From NCBI GenBank assembly GCA_023665245.1, contig JAMPEH010000179.1, forward strand, positions 1 to 5,324: a stretch of DNA of 5,324 bases. Reading direction: 5' to 3'. Shown here one piece after another: positions 1 through 5,324 of this stretch; within the stretch, counting starts at the first letter, position 1, and each line of letters opens with the position of its first letter. The position numbers and the translations under genes are program-made. The notes beneath the pieces are model-generated. The model worked only from the letters and a program-made list of their open reading frames with translations. It was not told the origin of the DNA and did no database searches. Source of the DNA: Muribaculaceae bacterium. Lineage in GTDB: Bacteria > Pseudomonadota > Alphaproteobacteria > Rs-D84.

Positions 1-333
1 GAAAAGCGGCTCCGGCGACAGCACAGTGAGTTCCCGGTCGGGTAGCATCCGCAGATCCACCCCGCCGATGGTCCGAAAGCGCAGATAGCCGTCCTCTATG
101 CCCGTTACGATCAGTCCGACCTCATCCAGGTGTGCGTCCAAGAGCACCCGCTTGGCCTCCAGCCTTCCGCACCGGCGCACGCCGACCACACTGCCCAACC
201 GGTCGGTATAAACCTCGTCTACCAGCGGCTCCAACAGCTCCGCCGCCCGCTTTGCCACCGGGCGCTCAAATCCGGACGGACCGGTGAGGGCAGTAAGCTC
301 CTTCAGCGTTTGACATAGGTCCACCCTTTTCAC
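1..333 (-). CDS. M42-family metallo-aminopeptidase, N-terminal part (runs off left edge)
   Basis: Reading leftward from GTG at 333 gives 111 open codons to the window edge. Family knowledge: M42 peptidases (glutamyl aminopeptidase/TET/endoglucanase-M-like) are cytosolic, di-metal enzymes that trim N-terminal residues from short peptides, usually as large tetrahedral assemblies, and are about 330-360 aa; so only about the first third is present. Seen: an opening LKELTALTGPSGFE (residues 10-23), the usual M42 start; DRLGSVVG (44-51), matching the family's D-x-x-G-N/S stretch; and LDAHLDEVGLIV (65-76), matching the AHMDEIG motif whose His (H68) binds metal and whose Asp (D70) is catalytic. The beta-rich stretch after it (FRTIGGVDLRML) fits the inserted PDZ-like domain that follows. 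The start overlaps the murD stop as GTGA, with GAGGAG at 344-339, five bases upstream, so it is probably translated by coupling from murD. Substrate preference cannot be told from this fragment. Confidence 0.9.
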   Translation of the reverse strand, partial: MKRVDLCQTLKELTALTGPSGFERPVAKRAAELLEPLVDEVYTDRLGSVVGVRRCGRLEAKRVLLDAHLDEVGLIVTGIEDGYLRFRTIGGVDLRMLPDRELTVLSPEPLF

Positions 334-1718
334 TTCCTCTCCTCAAGCTGACCCACCAGGGCCTTGAACGCGTTTCCGCGCTCCATAAAGTTCTTGTAAC
401 GGTCAAAGGATGCGCAGGCCGGGCTCATCAGCACCACATCTCCCGGCTCTGCCGCCTCATAGGCAAGCTCTACCGCCTGGGCCAGGTCTGCTGTCTCCCG
501 GATAGACAGCACCGCCGGGTCGTACCCCGGCGCCTGCTCTACCGCCGCACGGATCTTCCCGACCGTATCTCCCGTAAGGTATAGTGCCTTTACATGGCCA
601 ATGATCTCAGGGCCAAGCACATCAAAGGGGATATGCTTATCATACCCACCTGCGATCAAGATCACCTTCTGGTCAAAGGCTCTCAACCCCGCGATAGTCC
701 GAGATGGGCTGGACGCGATGGAATCATTATAGTAACGCGCACCGTTTACCGTCCGCACCCACTCGATGCGGTGTTCCACGCCCTGGAAGCTTTTGGCGAA
801 ATCCCGGATGACCTCATCGGGCACCAAATCCTTCACCGCCGCAATGGCCGCCATGAAATTTTCCACATTATGGCTGCCGGGGATGGCGATGTCCGCTGTT
901 TTCAGTACCGGCGCACCGTCCCGGACGATCGCGCCGTCCTGAAGCCATATCCCCTCCCGCAATGCCTCCCGGCGGCTGAAGTAGGTCACCTGCCCCGGCG
1001 TCTCGGAAGCAAGCACGCGGGTGAGCTCATTGTCCCAGTTGAGTACCACCCGGTCCGTCGGTCCCTGGTGGAGAAAGATATTTTTCTTGGCATTTATATA
1101 TTCCGCCATATCCTTGTGCCGGTCCAAGTGGTTTGGAGCTAAATTGGTCACTACCGCCCGCTGTGGACTCTCCGACATGGTCATGAGCTGGAAGGAGGAA
1201 AGCTCCAGCACCACCCAGTCCGTGGCAGTCATCTTCTCGACCTGGTCCAGCAACGGGATACCAATGTTCCCGCCCACATAGACCTTGTATCCCGCCGCCT
1301 TCAGCAGTCCGCTGATGATCGTGGTAGTCGTTGTCTTGCCGTCGCTCCCCGTAACGGCAATAACGGGCGCGGGACATAGGTGGAGAAAGGTCTCCATCTC
1401 CGAGGTGAGCTGCGCCCCCCGCGCCACAGCTGCCGCCAGAGCCGGATGATGGGGCATCAGACCGGGAGTACGGAAGATCACTTCCTCGGTAATTGCCTCC
1501 AGATAATCCGCTCCAAGCCGCAGCTGTGCTCCCTTGCTCTGCCACTCCTCCAGGCGTTCGGGTGCAAAGGCGTCAGCGCCGCTTCCGTCTCGGATGGTCA
1601 CGCGCACGCCCGCATCCAGCAAAAGGCCAATGAGGGGCGTGTTGCTCACCCCCGCGCCCAAAACAGCCACGGACTTTCCCCGCAGGGACGCAAGATAAGC
1701 GGATAAGGTCTCCTTCAT
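330..1718 (-). CDS. murD: UDP-N-acetylmuramoyl-L-alanine--D-glutamate ligase (MurD)
   Basis: Cytoplasmic ATP-dependent Mur ligase that adds D-Glu to UDP-MurNAc-L-Ala in peptidoglycan precursor synthesis. From the chosen start it is 462 aa, close to the usual 440-460. Seen (residues from that start): N-terminal Rossmann-like domain with VAVLGAGVSNTPLI (17-30); central ATPase domain with P-loop VTGSDGKTTTTT (122-133), LELSSFQL (171-178), NLAPNHLDRH (192-201) and AKKNIF (210-215), which holds the probable carbamylated lysine; GSHNVENFMAA (281-291); C-terminal domain with HRIEW, YYNDSIASSPSRT (329-341), GGYDKHIPF (357-365) and SPACASFDRYKNFMERG (432-448). All hallmark MurD motifs are intact. The frame stays open to an ATG at 1805, but I reject that start: it lies upstream of the promoter at 1768-1796, and MurD similarity begins after 1718. 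ATG 1718 has AAAAGGGG eight bases upstream (1734-1727), a moderate site. The gene overlaps the M42 peptidase by four bases. Confidence 0.97.
   Translation of the reverse strand: MKETLSAYLASLRGKSVAVLGAGVSNTPLIGLLLDAGVRVTIRDGSGADAFAPERLEEWQSKGAQLRLGADYLEAITEEVIFRTPGLMPHHPALAAAVARGAQLTSEMETFLHLCPAPVIAVTGSDGKTTTTTIISGLLKAAGYKVYVGGNIGIPLLDQVEKMTATDWVVLELSSFQLMTMSESPQRAVVTNLAPNHLDRHKDMAEYINAKKNIFLHQGPTDRVVLNWDNELTRVLASETPGQVTYFSRREALREGIWLQDGAIVRDGAPVLKTADIAIPGSHNVENFMAAIAAVKDLVPDEVIRDFAKSFQGVEHRIEWVRTVNGARYYNDSIASSPSRTIAGLRAFDQKVILIAGGYDKHIPFDVLGPEIIGHVKALYLTGDTVGKIRAAVEQAPGYDPAVLSIRETADLAQAVELAYEAAEPGDVVLMSPACASFDRYKNFMERGNAFKALVGQLEERK
339..344 (-). promoter_or_regulatory. Ribosome binding site of the M42 peptidase, inside murD
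   Basis: GAGGAG on the minus strand lies within the last codons of murD, five bases before the GTG start at 333. It decides the start: an ATG a few bases downstream (about 317) is in another frame, and no in-frame ATG lies nearby. The GTGA stop/start overlap suggests translational coupling. Confidence 0.7.
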
Positions 1719-1767
1719 ATACACAGCCCCTTTTCCCAGTGGACCACAAAATGCCAATGATAACCGT

Positions 1768-1796
1768 ATTATACCGCACTTCTTCCTGTTTGACAA
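1768..1796 (-). promoter_or_regulatory. Sigma-A promoter for murD
   Basis: On the minus strand: -35 TTGTCA (1796-1791, five of six consensus bases), a 17-bp spacer, and a perfect -10 TATAAT (1773-1768). Transcription should start near 1761, giving a leader of about 43 nt before the ATG at 1718. Its -35 lies only 2 bp from the -35 of the divergent rnpB promoter. Sequence match only; no transcript data. Confidence 0.85.
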
Positions 1797-1798
1797 GA

Positions 1799-1827
1799 TT
1801 GACAAGCGGGAGAAGTTGGGCTAGAAT
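1799..1827 (+). promoter_or_regulatory. Sigma-A promoter for rnpB
   Basis: Perfect -35 TTGACA (1799-1804), a 17-bp spacer, and -10 TAGAAT (1822-1827, five of six). The expected start, about seven bases after the -10, is 1834-1835, which is exactly where the 5' strand of helix P1 of RNase P RNA begins. This implies that the RNA is made with little or no 5' leader. A strong promoter suits an abundant stable RNA. Confidence 0.88.
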
Positions 1828-1834
1828 AGGAGGT

Positions 1835-2183
1835 GCAAGCAAGCTGGACAGCCGCGTGGGACGGCCGAAAGGCCCCCTATGAGGAAAGTCCGGGCTCCAT
1901 AGGGCAAGGATAACGGGTAACGCCCGCCGAAGGCGACTTCAGGAAAAGTGCAACAGAGATATACCGCCCCACCTCTGTGGGGTAAGGGTGGAAAGGCGGA
2001 GATAAGCGCCCGCCCGATGACTGGGAACTGCTCATCGCTGTAAACTCTATCCGGAGCAACACCGTGGGAGAACGCATAGGCCGGCCCGGCCGTTCTCAGG
2101 AGGTGGCTGGAGCGCGTTGGCAACAGCGCGCCTAGATAGATGGCTGTCTTAAATGACAGAACCCGGCTTACAGGCTTACTTGC
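1835..2183 (+). ncRNA. rnpB: RNase P RNA (catalytic RNA subunit), probably bacterial type A
   Basis: This ribozyme, with the RnpA protein, removes 5' leaders from pre-tRNAs. Conserved regions seen in order: GAGGAAAGTCCGGGCTCC (1881-1898); AACAGAGA (1952-1959); AGGGTGGAAAGGCGG (1985-1999) followed by ATAAGCGCCCG; GTAAACTCTATCCGGAGCAA (2040-2059); GATAGATGGCTGTC near 2135-2148; and ACAGAACCCGGCTTA (2156-2170), which pairs with the first block to form the P4 core helix. The ends are set by helix P1: GCAAGCAAGC (1835-1844) pairs with GCTTACTTGC (2174-2183) with one wobble pair. Clear hairpins include GGCC-GAAA-GGCC (1863-1874), CCCCAC-CTCT-GTGGGG (1967-1982, P12-like) and an 8-bp stem capped by a GCAA tetraloop (2112-2131, P18-like). 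About 349 nt is a normal length. The type A assignment is inference from the overall layout, and the ends could shift by a few bases. Confidence 0.97.
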
Positions 2184-2235
2184 GTTTTTATCCACATTCG
2201 GGGCGCTGCCCCGCCGGACATAAGGAGGTATTGCC
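2184..2235 (+). other. rnpB-to-lipoprotein spacer: short U-tract, small hairpin and strong RBS
   Basis: Right after P1 comes GTTTTTAT (2184-2191), then a small stem GGGGC-GCT-GCCCC (2200-2212) that is not followed by a T-run, then AAGGAGG (2222-2228) seven bases before the ATG at 2236. The T5 run sits next to the 3' strand of long-range helix P1, not a local hairpin, so I do not call it an intrinsic terminator. No good -35/-10 pair is visible here. The lipoprotein gene may therefore be reached by transcription through rnpB. Confidence 0.4.
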
Positions 2236-2958
2236 ATGACCCGCGCTATCATTTCCGCCATCACCGCGTCCTTCACCGTCTTTTCCATGATCCTCAGCGC
2301 CTGCGGCATCGTCCCTCCCCAGGCCCCGGCTCCTGAGCCCTACGACTACAGCCAGCCCGTCCCGGACGGCGACCTGATGGGCGAGGAGTGGTTTGACGAC
2401 AGCGCCATTATCGGCCACTCCCTGATGGAGGGCTTCGAGGGCTTCGCCGGGCTCTACTCCAACGTCACCTACTTTACCTCCACCGGCTTGAGCGCCGCGG
2501 GCACTCTGGGCTACAGCAAGTTCGACCTTCCAGACGGCGGGACCGGCACCCTTAAGACCGGCCTTTCCCAACGTGAATTCAGTAAATTCTATATCATGCT
2601 GGGCATCAACGAAATATCCACTACCGACTCTCGCTTCAAGACCAATATGAAGGGCATTGTGGACGCCCTGCGAGAGACTCAGCCGGATGCACCCATCTAT
2701 ATCATCGCCATCACCCCCACTACCAAGAAAAAGTCGGACAGCTCGCCCTTTAACAAAGACAACGTCCTCCGGCTCAATGCTGTTTTGCAGGAGCTTTGTG
2801 AGGAAGAGGAATGCTACTACGTTGACCTCTACTCCTGCTTTGCCGACGAGGAGGGCTACCTCCCCGCCGACAAATCCACCGACGGGGTCCATTTTACCGC
2901 TCCACAGTATAAGGTCATGGCCGATTATCTCAAGTCGCACACCGTAACAGAAAACTGA
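2236..2958 (+). CDS. SGNH/GDSL-hydrolase-like secreted lipoprotein
   Basis: A 240-aa protein, probably anchored on the outer face of the cytoplasmic membrane. Residues 1-22 are a signal peptide with a hydrophobic core ending in lipobox LSAC, so C23 would be lipidated. A proline-rich tether follows (26-45). The rest fits an SGNH hydrolase, the fold of many esterases and cell-wall or polysaccharide O-deacetylases. Block I is IIGHSLMEGF (58-67) with likely nucleophile S62; a possible block II Gly is in TSTGLSAAG (81-89); block III is MLGINEI (121-127) with oxyanion Asn N125; block V is DGVHF (216-220) with D216 and H219. So the catalytic set looks complete, but the usual GDS is GHS. The start is certain: perfect AAGGAGG seven bases upstream. 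The substrate cannot be inferred. It lies 52 bp after rnpB with no clear promoter of its own and ends just before a strong terminator. Confidence 0.85.
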   Translation: MTRAIISAITASFTVFSMILSACGIVPPQAPAPEPYDYSQPVPDGDLMGEEWFDDSAIIGHSLMEGFEGFAGLYSNVTYFTSTGLSAAGTLGYSKFDLPDGGTGTLKTGLSQREFSKFYIMLGINEISTTDSRFKTNMKGIVDALRETQPDAPIYIIAITPTTKKKSDSSPFNKDNVLRLNAVLQELCEEEECYYVDLYSCFADEEGYLPADKSTDGVHFTAPQYKVMADYLKSHTVTEN

Positions 2959-2963
2959 TCCTC

Positions 2964-2992
2964 AAAAAGCGGCGCGTATGCGCCGCTTTTTT
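2964..2992 (+). terminator. Intrinsic terminator after the lipoprotein gene
   Basis: GCGGCGC (2969-2975) pairs with GCGCCGC (2980-2986) around a GTAT loop, extended by A5 (2964-2968) against the T-run, and followed by T6 (2987-2992). It begins six bases after the stop at 2958. The A-run also gives a U-tract on the minus strand, so it could work both ways, though no leftward gene ends here. It separates the rnpB/lipoprotein unit from feoAB. Confidence 0.93.
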
Positions 2993-3003
2993 CTGCCTCC
3001 ATC

Positions 3004-3032
3004 TTGTCACGCTCCGCCGTTTGTTATATAAT
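3004..3032 (+). promoter_or_regulatory. Sigma-A promoter for feoAB
   Basis: -35 TTGTCA (3004-3009, five of six), a 17-bp spacer, and a perfect -10 TATAAT (3027-3032). The expected start is near 3039, giving a leader of about 30 nt. An 8-bp palindrome TTATATAA (3024-3031) covers the -10. I see no clear Fur, DtxR/IdeR or MntR box, so iron control cannot be read from the sequence. The hexamers and spacing are identical to those of the murD promoter. Confidence 0.85.
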
Positions 3033-3068
3033 ACTTCCTGAACACTTCCCCGCGCAAGGAGTGGTTTT

Positions 3069-5324
3069 ATGACCCTCGACCAGCTTACTCCCGGTGAAAG
3101 CGCCGTTATCGCCTCCGTAGGTTCCCATCACAGCGCAGTAAAGCACCGTCTGGTGGATATGGGCCTTACCCCCGGTGTCACCGTCACCCTTCGCAAGGTG
3201 GCTCCGTTTGGCGACCCCTTAGAGCTGACACTGCGGGGATATGAGCTCTCCCTCCGCAAGGAGGACGCCAGGCACATTACCCTCTGTCCCCCGGAGGACG
3301 CCCCGCGATACGCACCGCGCGAACACCGCCAGGGGATGGAACAGCATATCCCCGACGAGGAGACCCTGCGGCGCATGGCGCTGGCGCATCAGCACGAAAG
3401 CCTGCATCACAAAGTCCCCCTTGACACGGCCGACCACGAAGTCCGGGAGATGAGGCTGGCTCTGGTGGGCAATCCAAACTGCGGCAAGACCACGCTCTTC
3501 AACGCTCTTACCGGCGCAAATCAATATGTAGGCAACTGGCCCGGCGTTACAGTGGAAAAGAAGGAGGGCCTGGCGTCGGTGAACGGCCGCGCGGTCACCA
3601 TCGTTGACCTTCCCGGCATTTACTCCCTCTCTCCCTATTCTATGGAGGAGATCGTTGCCCGTGACTTTATTGTGGGCGAAAAGCCGGACGCCATCATCAA
3701 CATCGTAGACGCTACCAACCTGGAGCGCAATCTCTACCTCACAGTCCAGCTTTTGGAGCTGGAGCGGCCCATGGTGGTGGCGCTCAACTTCATGGACGAG
3801 GTAAAGCGCCACGGAGATAAGCTGGACCTGGGTCGACTCTCCCGTGCGTTGGGTGTCCCCGTAGTACCCATCACCGCCCGCTCCGGAGAAAATGTTTCCG
3901 AGCTTTTGCGTCTTGCCCACGAAAGCGTCCATACCGGCTTTACCGTCGAGCCGGACGACCTTTATGACGACTTCACCCACAGGATCCACCACAAAATAGG
4001 CGAGCTCATCCACGACCGGGCATATGCGGCGGGTCTGCCCGCTCATTGGTCCGCCATCAAGCTATTGGAGGGCGATGAGCTGGTGGAGAAGGCCCTGGGC
4101 GTGGACGGCGAGCTACGGTGGAAGCTGGAGCAGATCGTGTCCGAGTACGAGGCGTCCTCCCCTCTGGGTGACCGGGAAACGCTGGTAGCAGACAGCCGCT
4201 ATCAGTTTATCACCAGAGCTGCCAAGATCGCCGTTCGGCGGGGCAAGCCCTTGGGGACGCCCACTACCTCGGATAAGATCGACTCCATCGTCACCCACAA
4301 GGTCTTTGCCGTCCCCATCTTTCTTTTGACCATGCTCCTCATGTTCGCCCTCACCTTTGGGCCGCTGGGTTCCTTCCTCTCCGACGGCGTAGAGACCCTC
4401 ATTGGCGGTCATCTCGCCCCCTGGGTCACCGGACTTCTTACCGCTGCCGGGGGCAAGCCCTGGCTCATCAGCCTGATCGTCGACGGCATTATCGGCGGTG
4501 TGGGCGGCGTACTTACCTTCCTTCCGCAGATCGCCCTCCTCTTTCTGTTCCTCTCCCTTCTGGAGGATTCCGGCTACATGGCCAGGGCCGCCTTCATCAT
4601 GGACCGGCTCCTGCGCCGCTTCGGCCTTTCTGGGAAGGCATTCATCCCCATGCTGATGGGCTTTGGCTGTACGGTCCCCGCTATTATGGGCGCGCGGACC
4701 ATGGAAAAGGACAAGGACCGGCGGATGACCATGCTGTTGGTTCCCTTCATGTCCTGCTCCGCGCGGCTTCCCGTCTACGGGCTTCTCTCCGCCGCCTTCT
4801 TCCCCCGATATGCGGGCCTGGTGGTCTTTTCCCTCTATCTTCTAGGCCTTCTCTGCGCTATCTTGTCGGGCATTTTCTTCAAAAAGGTCGTCTTTCGCGG
4901 CGAACCGGCCACCTTCCTGCTGGAGCTTCCGCCCTATCGCCTCCCCACGCTCAAAAATTGCGCGACCCATGTTTGGGAAAAGGTCCGGGGCTTTCTGGTG
5001 AAGGCAGGGACCCTGATCCTCGTAATGAGTGTGATCCTCTGGTTCCTCCAGTCCTTTGGACCGGGGCTCCGGCTCGTAAGCGACCCCGGCGACAGCTTCC
5101 TGGGCTATCTCGGCTCGGCCATCGCCCCTGCGCTGGTCCCCTTGGGCTTTGGCGTTTGGCAGGCGGCCGTTGCGTTGCTCTCCGGCCTCATTGCCAAGGA
5201 GGCCGTGGTCTCCACCATGAGCTTGCTCCACGGCTTCTCGCTGGGAGCCGGCGGCGCGACGGTGGCCGCCGCGCTGGCGGGGACCTTCCCCTCGCCGCTG
5301 GCCGCTTATTCCTTCCTCGTGTTC
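3069..5324 (+). CDS. feoB: Fused FeoA-FeoB ferrous iron transporter (runs off right edge)
   Basis: An open frame of 752 codons to the edge; ATG 3069 has AAGGAG (3056-3061) seven bases upstream. Residues 1-75 are a FeoA-type SH3-like domain (LTPGESAVI; RLVDMGLTPGVTVTLRK; DPLELTLRGYELSLRKEDA). Residues 76-127 are a His-rich linker. From 128 it is FeoB, the inner-membrane Fe(II) permease. The cytoplasmic G domain has G1 GNPNCGKTT (134-142), G2 Thr in PGVTVE (T161), G3 DLPG (180-183), G4 NFMD (240-243) and G5 TARSGEN (269-275), then a helical GDI-like domain (about 297-395). The membrane part begins near 409 and contains the first gate region, with LLEDSGYMARAAFIMDR (497-513) and GFGCTVPAIMGAR (531-543); MSCSARLPVY (561-570); and LIAKEAVVST (707-716). 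All conserved G motifs and gate Cys C534 are present. About 60-100 C-terminal residues are probably missing. It has its own promoter and is insulated upstream by a terminator. FeoA-FeoB fusions are known, for example in Bacteroides and Porphyromonas. Identity is very secure; regulation is not visible. Confidence 0.96.
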   Translation, partial: MTLDQLTPGESAVIASVGSHHSAVKHRLVDMGLTPGVTVTLRKVAPFGDPLELTLRGYELSLRKEDARHITLCPPEDAPRYAPREHRQGMEQHIPDEETLRRMALAHQHESLHHKVPLDTADHEVREMRLALVGNPNCGKTTLFNALTGANQYVGNWPGVTVEKKEGLASVNGRAVTIVDLPGIYSLSPYSMEEIVARDFIVGEKPDAIINIVDATNLERNLYLTVQLLELERPMVVALNFMDEVKRHGDKLDLGRLSRALGVPVVPITARSGENVSELLRLAHESVHTGFTVEPDDLYDDFTHRIHHKIGELIHDRAYAAGLPAHWSAIKLLEGDELVEKALGVDGELRWKLEQIVSEYEASSPLGDRETLVADSRYQFITRAAKIAVRRGKPLGTPTTSDKIDSIVTHKVFAVPIFLLTMLLMFALTFGPLGSFLSDGVETLIGGHLAPWVTGLLTAAGGKPWLISLIVDGIIGGVGGVLTFLPQIALLFLFLSLLEDSGYMARAAFIMDRLLRRFGLSGKAFIPMLMGFGCTVPAIMGARTMEKDKDRRMTMLLVPFMSCSARLPVYGLLSAAFFPRYAGLVVFSLYLLGLLCAILSGIFFKKVVFRGEPATFLLELPPYRLPTLKNCATHVWEKVRGFLVKAGTLILVMSVILWFLQSFGPGLRLVSDPGDSFLGYLGSAIAPALVPLGFGVWQAAVALLSGLIAKEAVVSTMSLLHGFSLGAGGATVAAALAGTFPSPLAAYSFLVF

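Noticed and set aside
594..1142. 182-aa rightward ORF
   Set aside because: Antisense to the well-supported murD; no recognisable domain or ribosome site, and explained by GC-rich codon bias.
1719..1805. N-terminal 29-residue extension of murD from an ATG at 1805
   Set aside because: The upstream ATG lies beyond the murD promoter (-10 at 1768-1773, -35 at 1791-1796) and the extra residues do not resemble MurD; ATG 1718 has a ribosome site and starts the family similarity.
2167..2195. Possible promoter for the lipoprotein (TTACAG ... TATCCA)
   Set aside because: Only weak hexamer matches, and it overlaps conserved 3' parts of rnpB.
2200..2212. GGGGC-GCT-GCCCC hairpin as rnpB terminator
   Set aside because: Short stem, three-base loop and no following T-run; the T5 run lies before it, at 2185-2189.
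1821..2309. 162-aa leftward ORF
   Set aside because: Lies across rnpB and the start of the lipoprotein gene on the opposite strand; the rnpB conserved blocks explain the sequence.
2188..2940. 250-aa leftward ORF
   Set aside because: Nearly mirrors the lipoprotein gene, which has a signal peptide, lipobox, SGNH motifs and a perfect ribosome site; the mirror ORF has none of these and is a typical GC-skew shadow.
3024..3031. TTATATAA palindrome as an operator
   Set aside because: It is mostly the -10 box itself and too short to support a specific regulator site.
3219..4046. 275-aa leftward ORF
   Set aside because: Antisense to the feoAB fusion, whose frame carries all FeoB G motifs; no domain in the antisense product.
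4842..5231. 129-aa leftward ORF
   Set aside because: Antisense to the FeoB membrane domain and hydrophilic only because it complements hydrophobic codons.

Overview
The window looks like chromosomal, housekeeping DNA from a GC-rich Firmicute, most likely a gut clostridium of the Oscillospiraceae/Ruminococcaceae type. The reasons are the strong AGGAGG-type ribosome sites, the textbook sigma-A promoters with 17-bp spacers, a low-GC-lineage style SGNH lipoprotein, a FeoA-FeoB fusion, and an M42 peptidase joined to murD. The taxonomic placement is inference from gene content and base composition by eye; no search was run. I see no mobile element, CRISPR array, tRNA or phage gene.

Layout. Leftward from about 1800: a sigma-A promoter, then murD (UDP-MurNAc-L-Ala:D-Glu ligase, peptidoglycan synthesis), whose stop overlaps the GTG start of an M42-family metallo-aminopeptidase that runs off the left edge. 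Rightward from about 1800: a second sigma-A promoter drives rnpB, the RNase P RNA (about 1835-2183). It is followed after about 50 bp, with no convincing terminator between, by a secreted SGNH/GDSL-hydrolase-like lipoprotein that ends at a strong intrinsic terminator (2964-2992). A third clear promoter (3004-3032) then drives a fused FeoA-FeoB ferrous iron transporter that runs off the right edge, with perhaps 60-100 residues missing.

The genes do not form one pathway. murD and the peptidase are a translationally coupled pair. rnpB and the lipoprotein may share a transcript. feoAB is its own unit, insulated by the terminator. The most notable points are the back-to-back murD/rnpB promoters, whose -35 boxes are only 2 bp apart and built from a tandem TTGACAAG repeat; the FeoA-FeoB fusion with a histidine-rich linker; and the GHS (instead of GDS) nucleophile motif in the lipoprotein. 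I did not find evidence of an undescribed system: this is mostly ordinary core-genome sequence with interesting regulatory geometry.
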